Below, one piece after another: positions 36,206 through 49,439 of a stretch of DNA of 64,000 bases. Both the position numbers and the translations under genes were made by a program. The notes beneath the pieces were generated by a model. The model worked only from the letters and a program-made list of their open reading frames with translations, was not told the origin of the DNA and did not search any database. The DNA is taken from positions 343,871 through 407,870 of the forward strand of contig MU130625.1 of NCBI GenBank assembly GCA_015039465.1. Direction: 5' to 3'. Position 1 is the first letter of the stretch; every line of letters starts with the position of its first letter. Source of the DNA: Phlegmacium glaucopus. Its lineage: Eukaryota; Basidiomycota; Agaricomycetes; Agaricales; Cortinariaceae.

Positions 36206-39200
36206 GTAGGCGGCGCCAGGAATGGGCACTGTCGGCCAAATGTGAGGCTCGGAATTTTTTCCTGTGGGAGAATGGGCGCATAAATAAATAAATATCTATA
36301 TATGTTTATTGGACTCAGGATATTCTTTTCATACTCCTATTTGAGTTGCTTTAGTACATCTGTGGGAAGTGTTGTGGTGATCATGGTACTTTCGATTTGC
36401 CCCCTTGAGGCTACCAGTGATTAGTGAGATGCAAACGGCTAAGCTAATAAATTTCAAATATTTTTGACCTGTAGCTTTAAATAAATAAATTAGCTGAGAA
36501 TATCTGAGTGGATCACCTGGTGGGTCCCCTGTCAACACTAAGCAAATTAAAACAACACATGTAGTTAATTTTAAAAATATTTGACAGGCTACAAATTCGA
36601 ACAGAATTATCAGTTGAATCGCAAAGGAATCAGATTCAAGGGCAGATGGTCCTGAAGAAAGAAGGAAGGGAAGGACATTATTATGTCAGGGCGAAGCGAG
36701 GATCGTCTAGGTATTTTTGAACCTAGCGGGCGGTAAATTCATTTCATCTCACACTGTTCTCCCATCGTTCAAATACAGTTCGTATACATACTGGCAGCCT
36801 CAATGAATTAATGCCAAGGAATTTTCCACGCTAGATGCAGAAAGGACAGGCTGCCTCTCTCACGGCTTTGGAAGTTTGAGAGTTCTTTCGACATTGACGG
36901 CATCATGATCAGCCGTCCAATGAATGAATGTTTTTAGGGTGGCCAGTGTTGGAAACCTTCAACCTCAGGCTCATGACTAGTATTTCTATTGCTCATATGA
37001 TGCCTTGTTTTCGTTTGTGTGCTACCGGTATCATCCAGTCCAAACCAGACCTAATAAAGAAACTCCTCTAAAATCTGATAGTCCGTTTTTGGAGATTCGG
37101 GTGGTCAAGTGGAAAGAACACCTGACCCATGGTACAAGCACCAAAAAACACATGGCACACAGAAGGACGAACATTTTTCATGTTAAATGCTACCGCAAGA
37201 AAGCGGGTGAAACGCACGGTAAAATGGTTTACCGCCGGCTTGTACTATGCTTGGGCACAGAAGTCAATGGCTTCCTTGAAAAAAAAGAATTATAGTAAAG
37301 ATGCCCAGTCGTTTCGGCGGCTTTTCATTGTGTAGGATTAAAGAACGAGGCCGTAGATTCGAAGAAAACGGCACATTTGAAACGCGAACGAACATTTCGA
37401 GCTCAACGATCGGATATAACACTGTTCATTCACAAGTTAAGACCTCCCCCCTCAAAAATATAATCACAAAGCTAGAAGAGGAGCAGCTGAGAAATCTCAT
37501 GCGGATGCAGATAGACATACCCCATTGATTCAAGAAGGGATACGACTCGTGATCTGACACGAGTCACCACGAGTCACCACTAATCATGGAAAAAACTTTT
37601 GATTTTTGTGTGCTTATCACAGAAAACAACCAAAGGTACTTCCACACGCGGCCAGTGATTTCCGAACAGTAACTTGAAGAAATGAACAAAACGAGGCCGA
37701 CAAGTTCAGAAGTCTATCCCTGTGGAGCGCGAGGGAAGTATTACCCAAGCACGTAGCTAGGGCTCCCTTTACACATGATTTCGAATGAAGGTCACAAGGT
37801 AGCAAATGACAATGTCATGACCTCGACCCTGTCGTCACCATGTTTGAGCTTCTCAAACAAGGTGATACCGCACTTCAAGGCAAGACTTGAAAGTTTGAAC
37901 CCCAAAACTCGGGCACTGTGGACGCTATGTTACCTAGTGCATCTGCGCGTATCGCGGTAAGCGTTTGGTCCGTCATAGACTAAACCGAGAGTGCCACTGA
38001 CGTAAAACCAAGGGTTATCTCACTGAACACGTTTATGAGCTGTATAAGAGCATGTTGATCGCAGTGCTTCTGCTTCTGAGATTTCAGCATGTATGTCCTA
38101 ACAGACCGGTCGATGTTAACCTCCGAAGAACTTTGGTGACATCCAACTGAATAAGTTCGTCAGCAGGAACTTGTATTTTGCGCCTGGTGCCAGTTTTAGG
38201 GTTGGCATCGAGTCTAACATTCGTCCGGTAACTTCAGCACGTTAGAGCGCTGATAAATGTACGGCGCACAACGGCAACGAGTTTGTGACAGCGTGGAACT
38301 TAGCACGACTGCGCTTATACATTCAATAGTTTTGAATGGATTTTATGGCTAGTGGAGAACGAGGTTGACTTACCACCTGAATCGCATCGAAGATCCCCGA
38401 ATGACCCCTCATGTGTTTTAATTAGTGCGCGTGATGGTTTCGTGACGTTCAATGCTCAAGACATGACAATTTCCAATCGAATGTCAAATAACTTTTTTTT
38501 TGAGCGTTCATACGATCCTGAAAGTGGAGGAACTGCGCTTCATGAAGAGAGCAGTTGTCACTTTATCACTAGGCCATGGTGATGGACATGGAGAGGTCTG
38601 ATGCCATATTGGACCAGGTTTGTACATGTTGTGAAATGCCGATCGGCGACTTTTGTTCTGCGATGGTGGGCGGCGGAAGGCTTTTGTGCTGTACATAAAC
38701 AGGAAAAAGTCGTGGGCTTCGAGTAAGATGAGCTTCGAGAGATTGCATCGTCAAAATTGACGTGACAAAGAAAAACTCCCGGATGTACGTAAGGGTACTT
38801 AGTATCTTAACCCCTGGAGAGCTCGACAATGACATTTACGGCAGAAGACCACTGACATGGAACGGATATAAGTCGTGTTAAACGCACTGGTATAGCTCGC
38901 CCAGTGGTTCGTTATGGTTCACAAGCGAAGAGACCCGTCAAAAAGTCCGGATCGCCAGGACACAGTTCGTGAAGCGGACGGTTCGCAAGTCCTTATTAGA
39001 AAGTATCCGAAAGAAGAACATCCCGCGATGAGTGTAAGGACGAAAACAGTAGTTAGGCCCAACTCAGGAAAACGATGACCCATATGCATGAAATATTAGT
39101 CATGGGTCAGATTGATGACCACATTCTACAGTGGGTTTTGAGTCTTGACTCACAATTCCTGACCTGTCGACTTGTGGCATCATTTTTTCCTCAAACCATC

Positions 39201-39403
39201 GGCATCATGTCCGATGCCGCCTGCTAATAGATTGACGAGAGACGTCACGCTGCAGGACAGAGGTTTGTCGGTGGTCATCCTGGTCATCGTGCTCGCTGCT
39301 CTATCAGCCGTGGCACGTGTTGCTTTGGCATGCTTGACTCAGCGGCGTCACATGGCGCAAGCACCACAGCACTGAGAGTGCGAAAAGGCAGCCCATAAAC
39401 TTT
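36206..39403. other. 3.2 kb stretch without a supportable gene
   Basis: ORFs are short, overlap on opposite strands and show no domains. A 12 bp direct repeat ACGAGTCACC occurs near 37559-37580. A (TAAA)n tract lies near 36280. I see no transposon ends. Confidence 0.45.
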
Positions 39404-40037
39404 ATGATTTCCCGCCTTACTTCAGCTTTATCTCGACTCCCATCATCTCTATCATCCGCTTTCTTTTCATCATCTAATTCCTCAGCGACTCAGCTTCAGA
39501 GGATGAGCGTCAAACAATTTGTCGATGTATGTGTTGTGGCCGACTATCCGTTAGATTCAATTCATGTTTTAATGTCAATATCGTGTAGGACTCCATCGCA
39601 GAAAACAAAGTGATCATCTTCTCAAAGTCGTACTGCCCTTACTGCACAAGTGTCAAAGCACTTTTCACCAACAACTTCCCGGGTGTTAAGTTCCATGTTA
39701 TTGAGTAAGGTTGGTTTGGCTTCCATGACATGTTTCGCCAACCTTGTACTCCCAGGTTAGACGAGTTAGACGATGGTGCTCCTATACAACAGTATTTGAA
39801 AGAGGAGACAGGCCAGCGTACTGTTCCCAATGTCTTTGTTAGTGAGTACGCCATCCTATGACTTCCTATTCATAGAGCTCATTGGGTCTTTTGGTCCAGA
39901 CAAAGAACACATTGGAGGTCAGGCTCTTTACAGCGAATACTGTGATGCACATGCTAATCATTTTGGATCTTTCAGGAAATGACGATACCACAGCAGCTTG
40001 GAAATCGGGCAAACTCGGCAAACTTCTTGAGGAGTGA
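39404..40037 (+). CDS. GRX: Dithiol glutaredoxin (CPYC)
   Basis: The active site SYCPYCTS sits in the thioredoxin fold, followed by the GSH-binding blocks TVPNVFV and HIGGNDDT. Introns interrupt FVD/DSI (39527-39588), the segment after FHVIE, the segment after VPNVFV, and EHIG/GND. A Ser/Leu/Arg-rich N-terminal extension of 33 residues precedes a second Met (MSVKQFVD). The long form could be mitochondrial and the short form cytosolic, as with yeast Grx2; this is inference. It reduces protein and glutathione mixed disulfides using GSH. The length is normal and no residue is missing. Confidence 0.93.
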
Positions 40038-40341
40038 GATTTATTTTAACTTCCATCCACTATTCGAAACGACAATCGGTCTTGACTTCAATATAAACAG
40101 TACTACTAGATCTGTGTCCCGTCTATAAGAGTCTCCTATGGATAATGTTTTCTATTCCATATCTTGTGATATAAGATCAAAAGTGCATTTTCCAAACTAA
40201 GAAGTATTGGGTAATCGCCACGTTTCCTGGCTAGCTGGCTCTTCATAACCACTCATCTTCGAACTCGGGTTTCTAAACCGCCATTATACGCTCGAAACAA
40301 AACATTTTGTCTCAACTGTTTTGACAATAATAAACTAATTC

Positions 40342-41141
40342 ATGGCGCGCGCACATCGGGTTGCACTACTAGCAACAATTACTACCGTTGCATACTTGCT
40401 ATTATTCTTCAATATGCTTTCCGTGCCTCTGCTGGATGCCAAAATCGCTGGACAAATATTACCTGTGGTGCGAATCTATCTTGTTCTCTAGCATCTAAGC
40501 GGTTAATACTGATATCTTCTCTGCATCATTCTGCTCATACCCACATTCACTGAATCATGAACTGGAACCGGAATTCCCAACCCTTTCTTACATTTGTCTA
40601 AATTGGTCTACAGATCCCTTGGTGGCTTCTTGTGACATTTGGATCGTATTGTTTATGGTCAATTGGGATGGGTCTGGTTACTTTGAGAGAATGTCCTGAA
40701 GCGTATAATGAGCTGCTTGGGGTGAGTTTCTTCCCTTGCTTTGTCCAGTTTCACCATTTCTCCAATTTGAAACCCTGTCCATCGATTTGGGGCAAAAGCC
40801 AGTTAAACTTTGGACCCTCCTTTTCTACTGCTTCTCTGTGAACGCGTCATCGTTAGCGTTTACGCATGAGATCTATATCCTGTTGCTATTGCATAATCTC
40901 CTTTAAAGGTGGCGTGCGTCCGAGATCTTTCATGACCGTCCCCTTCTGGTCATCCTTTCCCATTGCATCAGTCCAAAATAAAATAATTTCTACTACTTGT
41001 CCTATCATTTCGCAGTGCTTCCGTTTCTTTTTTTTTCCCTCCTGCTATCTCATAAATCCTGATCCGCGCTTTTCCTTTTACATCTAGGAAATTACAGAAG
41101 CAAAAGATGACTTGAGAACGAAGGGAGTGACAGTTGATTGA
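40342..41141 (+). CDS. DPM3: Dolichol-phosphate mannosyltransferase subunit 3 (DPM3)
   Basis: A small membrane protein of about 90 residues with two hydrophobic segments (LLATITTVAYLLLFFNML and WWLLVTFGSYCLWSIGMGL), then the family tail RECPEAYNELLG and EITEAKDDLRTKGVTVD. In animals and many fungi DPM3 tethers the catalytic subunit DPM1 to the ER membrane for dolichol-P-mannose synthesis, feeding N-glycans, O-mannose and GPI anchors. The introns are 40468-40613 and 40722-41087. The second, 366 bp, is unusually long for this window. The final exon is short and matches the conserved C-terminus. Confidence 0.93.
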
Positions 41142-44100
41142 AGATATCAAGAATAAAATTTATCTATTTGTCAATGAGTACTCCGAGTCGTCGCACATGT
41201 GCCGTGGAGGCTGAGGATATACACTGGGTCGGTCACGAATTTGATATTCAGATCACTGACAAATATATAAGACTCGGGTGGCGAATTGAGGCAGGATATC
41301 ACTTGTATGTTCCCTGATACATTTGACAATTGATTCTTATTACTTAGCACATGCTTTCATATCCACAGCCCTTGATCTTCGCTGGTTCAATGTCAGCGAG
41401 TGCAACGAACGATTAGGCCTGTACGCAAATGTATTAATCCAATGTTTCTCCGCAGCGTTAATCAATTCTCCGAATTATCTCCAATGGCTATATTGATTTA
41501 TCTTCTGCCGTCAAAGTTTCAATACTGCAGCCTCTCTTTTAGGCAGTACAACCAGGATCTCCAAACAGTCCGTCTTAGTCGATTTCATTCTCGTTTCAAC
41601 TGTGTACTCAATCTCAATCTGTTTGGTTCGTTAGGGTGCGACTTGTCTCTCTTTACAGCACTCATAGTAGCATATGGAATTTGCTATCGATATATGATTT
41701 CCCGAGCCCAACGGCAGGCTTAGGCGAAGAGGTTAAATATTCTGCCATCACGCAGCTCGGCTCTACTTCCCCTTCGTTTAAATTATTGTGTGCAACGCCA
41801 CACATTAGGTTTCAAGCAAACTAACCGACGTCGCCACGTTAGTGTCTGAAATTCACGCGTCCCGTCGGGACTGCTCGACCATGCGGAGGCGGGTCTTCTC
41901 TTACTAAATGTCACGAAACGCATAGCCCCCAATAAATTTTACTGGACCAAGGCCTGAAGACTCCGAGTTTAGGATCTCACAAAGACAAAGGAAGCACTAA
42001 TAACTGTGGTCCGTTGTACCCGATTCATCCCATCGGCATGATTCCTCCTCGACGTTCGATGCACAATCTCCACGGAACCGAATGACCGTCTTATTGAGAT
42101 TTATTGAGAGATTTTGAGAGCAATGCGCTTCCTCCGAGTCGTTTTACGTCGTAGTTATTATTTTCCTTTCGCTCGGATTGATATTCATGACACTTACAAA
42201 AATACTCTTTACATCTTCCAAAAACCACGTCTACTACTACTAGATTTTGAAAGACCATATTATCAATATTATGTTCTCTTGTCCGGCTGGCCATGGTTGC
42301 TCATTATAGGTGACTCGTCATCCATGCTTCCCTTCAAGGATTTTCCGACCCGTTGCTCTTGAACACAAATATCCACCTCGGCAATTAGTGCCGATTTCGA
42401 GTCTTCGTCTCGGAGACTCGGGCCACTAATTGATTGTACATAGGTTATATCATTATCGGTGAAGTAGAAGCTTGAAGCTTGAAAGTTTATAGCAAGTTTA
42501 TAGACGCATATTTCAAGTTAACTCAGTGACAGCGGCGTCTTGCGATTTTTAGAATATTTACTCAGGAGTGACACCGTAGTTATTCGGCAAGATAAGCTGA
42601 GTTTTAACTTGAAGCTCGGCCTATTCTAACGAGAGCCCCAAAAACCGCGAGTTGAGGCGAATCTTCAATAGATTGATCTGTTTTCGTAAGGAAAAAGTAC
42701 GTGCGAAGTACGCGGTACATTGTTGTCGGCAGGTCAGCGTCTATTTTTCAATTTTCACAGTCTGGCTCGGGAGTTCGCCCCGAGTCCGTATTTTTCAATT
42801 TCCGCGTTTACTGCTTCGCCAAGTGGTTTGGTTTGGGATGTGATTATATCTCTTTATTTATCTAGTTAAAGGAAGAGCTTATCTGCCACGTCCGAGTCCA
42901 GCGCTTTCATCAAGCAAATTTGAACTTTAGTAGTGTCTATATTCTTGTTGGCAGGTTCTAAGTAGAACCATGCAATACAGCAGTGAGGCACATTAAAGAC
43001 ATTCTAGACTCTCTCCGGCTTGATTATTTTCCGGTTCTGATACAAAGCAATTTGTCCCCCCAAAAAAAATGTTTCTTTTCTTGTTTCAGCTTCTGAAATG
43101 GCATGGCCCTGCGATGAATCTGCAAGGCCCCCAACGCTGAATGGATAGGGAGCCCGGAGAATAGTAGATATCCGTTCGACCGATATGGATGTGGCTTGAC
43201 ACCTAAGTGAAAAAAAAAAAACTGGCATGGCAAATGGATGCCAGTGGTCTAGATATTTATTCCTAGTTCCTCCGGGCCTCGGAGATTTCTGTTCGTTCGA
43301 AGGTAGTAATGTTTGAAATCTTACCCAAGTCTTATTTGCCGTTTATTGCGGCTTTTTTTCTTTGTTGGCAACAATATTTACAGCAAAAGGTACTGACACA
43401 CGCACGACGTGGTCGCACCACCTCCTACCTGATCGAACTTTATCTGTTTGCAAATTTATTCCCTCACCTATTTCCTCCTATTTCACGGTCTGACTTAGGA
43501 CCATCAAAAGGCCGGGAGATTAGAGATAAACATCTGAGCAAGCTTACAGTTGAACAATGAACAGGTCAACGTTTCAACCTTCTACTTCTTATTGAGTAAC
43601 ATGTCGTGGTGGACCTGGAAATGGCGGAAAATACTTATTTCGGAGTGTGTATTAGCTACCCAGTGTTTTTTGCCTTACGCCTGAGTCAAGGTCTTTGACA
43701 TTTACATTGGCTACGCAGTAATCCACTAGATGTGGTCAAATTTTGGCATCTATACTGTTGCCATGGACCGGCTGGACAATGTATTCTACGATGTGCCTTG
43801 AAGGCACATCGTATTTATACATAAGTGGTAGCTTTCCACTTAAAGTATCCCATGATAGGACTAGGGGACTCTGTAACATTGAATCTGTAAATAGAAAAAC
43901 GACATGTCGTAGCTGCAGACGCCATACATATCTACAGACAGATCGCTAGAATTAATAGAACATACTGTACGCTATACGAGAGCTTTCTAGTTGAACACAA
44001 TACAAGTGCAGAAGAAAAGTAGAAGTCCGATTCCGAAAAATGTCGAGTTATTCTGATAAATGCCTAAGTGATCCGTCCATAGTAATGATCCCAAAATAAC

Positions 44101-44156
44101 AAGGAGGTAAAAAAAGAAAGGAAAAAAAAAGGAATGATTCACGATCAACAGTGCCC
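41142..44156. other. 3 kb stretch without a supportable gene; two hairpins
   Basis: The longest ORF is 107 codons (41400-41723) and lacks domains. Perfect or near-perfect hairpins occur at 42382-42432 (CAATTAGTG arms with an inner CGAGTCT/AGACTCG stem) and at 43787-43813 (ACGATGTGCCTT / AAGGCACATCGT around one base). An A run lies at 43209 and another in the 3' flank near 44124. Confidence 0.45.
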
Positions 44157-46252
44157 TCATTTCAAACCATTCAAGCTGCCCTTTTCACCCATGAAATGGA
44201 TACTATTGGTTCTCTTGGAAATTTTATCGCTAGGATGAGTATACCCAGCTGACGTAAGGTATGCACCAGAAATTCCTCGGGGCATGCTGACTTGCATCTG
44301 ACCGAACTCCGAAGCTAGATCATAAGGTGATGGCAAGCGTGGCATGGAAGGAGAAGAACTCAATCGAGGAGTCATAGCACCAAACGCAAATCCAGCGTAA
44401 TGCATGTTCGGACTTGGTGCTCCGCAGTTCATCATCATCGGGCTCATGGACCCCACGGCTGCGGCTCCACCGTTAATCATAAGTGGGCCAGGTATTCCAG
44501 GCTTGAGGGATCGATTTTTCTTGATGGTTGGGACCAATGTTGGGGCGGGCTCGAGGAGTGTTTGGAGAGCGAAAAGACACATAAATGCGTCATTGCCAGC
44601 ATTGTGTAAGGTGCATTTAGGGAGGACAATGGGCATGATAGGCTGGGGCTGCGGTGATAGCGATCGCTTCTCTGTATTCGGGGAGTTGGGTGCAAATGGG
44701 ACCGTCAAAGAGTACAGAAAAGTCTCAAAGGATAAATTTGACCCGCTGACACGGGGCTTCTCAGTTTTTGGATCTATCATAACTCCGCGAAGGCCAGAAG
44801 AATATAAAGCCCGCTCGTAGACCATTGTGTCAACGATAAGCAGGTTATTTGGAAGTTCTAACCATAAAAAAAAATCGGGATCAGTTTTCGAAAAATATGT
44901 GGAGATAGATGGAACTCTCACTGATCTTCATTTCTTCTAAACGAGCCAAATCGCCCTGAATGTTGTGAGCCACCAGAACGAGATGATTGGGAGTCGTTTC
45001 TGAATCTGGACTGGCAAGACTACTGCACACCGATCCACCTGTTCAAACATCCCCATGTCATGGATATAAACGACTCACCTGATCACGGCTTGAATGATTT
45101 GAGGCAATTTGGGCTTCGTTGCTACTTGGCTCTCACCGAACTTCATGAGCAGGTCAGATGAGTTGGGGAAGATCATTTGATAAACAAAAAAAGCATACCG
45201 AATACTGGAAGAATGATGAGGTGTTAATTTTGTTGCGCAGTGATAGTATGATCAACATATACTTGCCTGCCACGGATAATTTGGACAGTGCTTGTTGGTG
45301 ACCTTGTCAACATACTCGGCAACGATGTAATGGCCTTTTCTTATTAAATTAGGGGAAGGTTAGATATATAAGGCTCTCGATATGTTCCTCAATATACCTG
45401 TAATTAGTGTCCGGTACTGGCGGCCAATGTCCAAGTCTAGCAGAAGATGGACATCGTCAAATTTTACAAACCATTGAGCTGGTTTTGATTAGACTCACGC
45501 TTCAAGATGGCCGCAACGTACAGCTGCATAGCCCCATTCTAAAACACTTTTTTCGTTCCTCTCACTCCACTCGAAATCGATAGCCAAAAAAGTTTTATCC
45601 TTTTTGCTCCACAACTCCTTTATAGTTTTAGGTTCTCCAGCTCGAACACGTGCTTTGAGGGCAGAAAGCAGTGCCGCCGGCAGTGTCGAATGCAGTTTCT
45701 TATATGATGCATAATCAGAGACGTGGCGAAGATGGCGATTGACAGTCTCAAATGGAGTAACTTGCAGGATATTTGGAGCCTGTGGGAGAGTCTCACCGAA
45801 CCTATTCAGGGGTAAAAATGCGTAGTCATGAAACGAAAGAGGGAATAAAAATACCTTGTTTTTATCATTTTCAGAAACGCGCCAACAGAATTAAGGCGGG
45901 TGACGATATGGGCTCTGCCTGTGCATGCATCTGTTACCGTAATCACAGGCCAGGAGAATGCTAGGAAGGCATCGAATGATTCAAAAAGATGACCCCAAGA
46001 TCTTTCGTACCTTCATAAGAGAGATATATGTCAGTGATTTAAACAGAATTGTTGACCATTTCGGCGAGGCTAGGAATAAGCACCAAGGCACATTGTACAT
46101 CTGGAAATATCCAATATAAGCGGAGTAGACCTTGGGAAGTATAACAAGGGTCAGCAAAGCAGGACAAGAATAGCCCAATAGTGCCGAGGTCAACTCACAG
46201 AATGAAGGTCATATTCCCAGCCTTTGGGATCAACGAGAGTGAAGTCAGTCAT
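44157..46252 (-). CDS. DEDDh-fold nuclease of the GFD2/YDR514C family
   Basis: The N-terminus is MTDFTLVDPKGWEYDLHS, then VYSAYIGYFQMYNVPWCL and YERSWGHLFESFDAFL in successive exons; the intron before YERSW is only about 46 bp. The RNase H-like core follows: FLAIDFEWSERNEKSVLEWG (Asp-x-Glu), DIGRQYRTLIT, IRYAFF, HLVLVAHNIQGDLARLEE (second Asp), ELPNNLLIVDTMVYERAL, and TLHNAGNDAFMCLFALQTLL (His and final Asp). These form a complete DEDDh set. Yeast Gfd2 is linked to mRNA export through Dbp5, and YDR514C is a paralogue. The C-terminal 120 residues are Met/Pro/Ser-rich and disordered. Nuclease activity is inferred from the residues. Confidence 0.8.
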
Positions 46253-47131
46253 GACAGAAAGGAATCGGTTTCTGTGATCGTGGTAGTCGTCGTAAAGAAA
46301 AAGGAGGCTCCTAAGAAATAGGAATCGTTGAAGAGGAGAGGAAGGGTACCTTCATGTCACACTAATTTATGCTTACGCGATGAGCAGTTCTGTTCGCTCC
46401 CCTCCTCCCGTTTACACGTACTGGCGCACTAAAGTCACTAAAAAGTCAGAGTAAACGTCTGCTACGTTGAGCTCCTCCGAGTCAAGCGCTAATATACAAA
46501 GGGAAACCTTTTATAGAACTTCAGATTTCAGCATGGCAGCATGATCAACAATAAGCCAGTGCTGGCCTTCCCTTTAACGCTTCTTTCTTGATTATACCTT
46601 GGTAAGAGAGAGAGAGAAAAGGCGTCCCACATGAGACTGTCTGATACATTTATCTCTCATTTTATGTGATAATAATGTTGCTGCAAAACGGAGTGCTCAT
46701 CAAGGTCATTCTCGTTTGAAATCGTTTCAATGAGTCTACGAAGGTCTGAATAACTGCAACCCCTCTGGCCAAAAGGACTCAGTCGCCGTCGGGATCGGGT
46801 TTACTAATACTAGACTGTCGTCGATTATCGCCGTAAGTCATACAGCCAATCCCAACGAATTTGCCAAGGCTATCTGTAGTGCCCGTCAATCAACACCGAG
46901 AACCCAGGGTATACAGGTGGTCCTCTGAATCATTATGCAAAGACACCACAAGAAAATTAATCCACGATGTCTGCAAGAGAGAGCCGTTGGGCCCGGATCT
47001 AGGCGCACGCGCACGGTATATGGATCCCAAATTTAAGTGTTGCTTGTTCAAAGTCCTGATTTGCGGCGCCCCCAGCCCCTTATCAATGAATTCGCAATGC
47101 AAAGCATATAGACGGATTACATATGACAGTT
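46253..47131. other. Intergenic, convergent with coatomer delta 3' end
   Basis: There is no supportable gene; the 99-codon ORF at 46861-47160 runs antisense into the coatomer gene. A (GA)n tract occurs near 46600-46620. The first 200 bp are the probable promoter of the GFD2-like gene. Confidence 0.45.
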
Positions 47132-49105
47132 TTAGACGACGAGATACTCGTCTGCCGTGACAAGTGCATCTACTGAGTATTCTGGGCCTTCTGCACCATC
47201 AATTCTGCTAACAGAGGCAACAGCGACACCAGCCAAGCTGCCTTGGCCAATAAAAGAGACATCAACAGGGAAGAAAGCCGTAACATCGACTCCTCCAACA
47301 TTGAATATTAGCGAACCAGACTTGCTGTCGTCCTCTGCAGTGAGAACCGGGATGGACCAAGCCAACGAGTGAGAAGCAGGCTCAAGAGACCATTCGCCTG
47401 AATGCGACGTAACGGTGGGGTATGAACCATCGCTGCATAATTGGCGATGTACGGCGTCAGAATGGTGTAAAGTATACACGTGAACAGATACGTACGGCAG
47501 AGGTATGGAGATGACGACGTCATAAAGAGTGACATTTTCATTTTCGAGTTCGTACTCGATGCTCACTTCACATGTTCCATCATTTGAAGGAGACGGCCAG
47601 CAGTTTACTAGAAAGAGTGGTATAAACTTCTGGCAGATTTGGAGATAGAATGGAAGAAACTCACTGGAAAGTGGCACATTACTCTCGTCCGTCCCGGCAT
47701 ATCTCCATTTCAGTACCGCCAAGCTTTGTCCAACCGGGAAAGGCCTCGAGGAATCCTTGAGTGCTACGACTCGTGGCTGTCCGGAAGTGAATTTTGCAAC
47801 GTTAGGATGTTGCTTGAATTGAAGATTGGAACCACCAAAGTCCGTCGATGGTGATGCCAGCGTGATTCGGAGATGCGCTTGCGCGGGGTCGGTAACTTGG
47901 AGGTTCATATCTCCCTTGAGCTCCATCGATTGGACCCCACCATCACGAAGTAAAGACAGAGAGATCTGTTCTTTGATGATAATATGGACACTAGACCAAA
48001 AAGAACAATCAGTTTAAGACCTTGGAAAATGGGAAGGAATTCACCTTTGGGGCTCAACTTCAGGTAAGCTACCTCGACCGCTTACTTTTTGAACAGTTGG
48101 GGGTTGCTTAACATCGGGTGTATCTAGAGCAGACGCATTCGAATTGCTAATTGTCGACGCCAAAACATCTCCACCGAGAGCGTCCAGGAGTTCAGCTTGC
48201 TTCGTTTTCTTCGATCCAAGTTTCATGCCGCTACCCTTGAATGCGGGACTGCGAGTAGTTGCAGGTGTGGATGAGGCAACGATTCGAGCAGGCGAGGCAG
48301 ATACATCTGGAGCTTCGAATCGAGAGACAGGAGAATAGCCTGAGACACCACCACCAAGGTAACTGCTTCCACCACCGGTGCCAGCTGTACGACGTTGTTG
48401 TTCGCGACGTTGCATTTCCAATTGCTTGGCTCGGCGTTTAAGTTCCTCCTTTGCCTCAGCTTCCTTATTCTGTTTGGAAAAAAAGAAAAACAGGTTTAAA
48501 TAGTGTCTTAAAGAAATTTGAAAACACAACTCACTCTGGCGATGATTTCTTGAATCTTCTCTTCGTGACTCTCCATTTCGAGAACACTCCGTACTTGCAT
48601 CAAGTTAACCTGCTCTCTATAACCCATACTGACAATCTCATCAAATGCACCCAAAAGTTCAAAAGCATTCTTTGAGATTTCTCGCTCATCTGCACTGCGG
48701 CACATATCAGAAACCACACGAGCAAACAAATGTAGAGTGTCGATGTCTTGTAGAATATTAGACGCCTTATTGGTGATTAAGAGGATGTATAGATCTTCTA
48801 GGGGCTGGTACACATATCGGACTTCAGCAGTTTCGACAGAGGTGTGTTGTGTATTGGTTGGGATGAGCTTTGGAAATGATGCAAGGAGAGATTCAATCCT
48901 CGTCCTACTCATATCACGAAATTGGCGAGAGATAACGGCTGGTCGCGATAACAGCTTTCAGTTTAACTTTATTCAATAAAAATGAAGATATGAACTCACC
49001 TTTGCCGCCTTTTGTACATATGGACGCTGCTAATACAACCTGATCGTAAAATTATCAGTTCAAAAGTTTTTTTAAGTTTGTGGGTCGATCCCCGTGACGA
49101 ACCAT
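47132..49105 (-). CDS. RET2: Coatomer subunit delta (COPI)
   Basis: The start codon lies alone in exon 1 (49105-49103). Exon 2 supplies VVLAASICTKGGK, giving the invariant delta-COP start, followed by AVISRQFRDMSRTRIESLLA. The N-terminal longin-like domain runs through VRYVYQPLEDLYILLITNKA and FELLGAFDEIVSMGYREQVN. A charged helix (KEAEAKEELKRRAKQLEMQR) and a Gly/Ser linker lead to the C-terminal mu-homology domain (ELKGDMNLQVTDPAQAHLRI, KWRYAGTDESNVPLS, GEWSLEPASHSLAWSIPVL, FFPVDVSFIG) and the end TADEYLVV. Delta-COP is part of the F-subcomplex of the COPI coat for Golgi-to-ER transport. The length is normal and about seven exons are present. Confidence 0.95.
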
Positions 49106-49439
49106 GGTGTCTGGCTAACAAAATGCAAATCAGAGTTGGTTCCCAAGCGTTACAGCGTCCTCGTGTTCCTTAATAGATATTTGTGAAGGCAGGTATCGGT
49201 GTCGTCGATATCCTGTACGTGTCAGGACTCAGTGTACATCGAGATTCAGGGCAGGTTCTCACGTGATACACTCACTGAGAAAGGATAATAATAATGTCAA
49301 TTTACATCTTGACACTTGATCATTCCTTTATTTTTCAATATGCTTGTGACCCATTGAACGTAGATATTAGTGTCCCTCAGAGTTGAGCTGCGACTTTTGC
49401 AGTTCTTGCAGTTCTGTAATAATTCTGCAGAATTCAGGA

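Noticed and set aside
44400..44820. 138-codon ORF antisense to the GFD2-like gene
   Set aside because: It is opposite a well-supported conserved exon.
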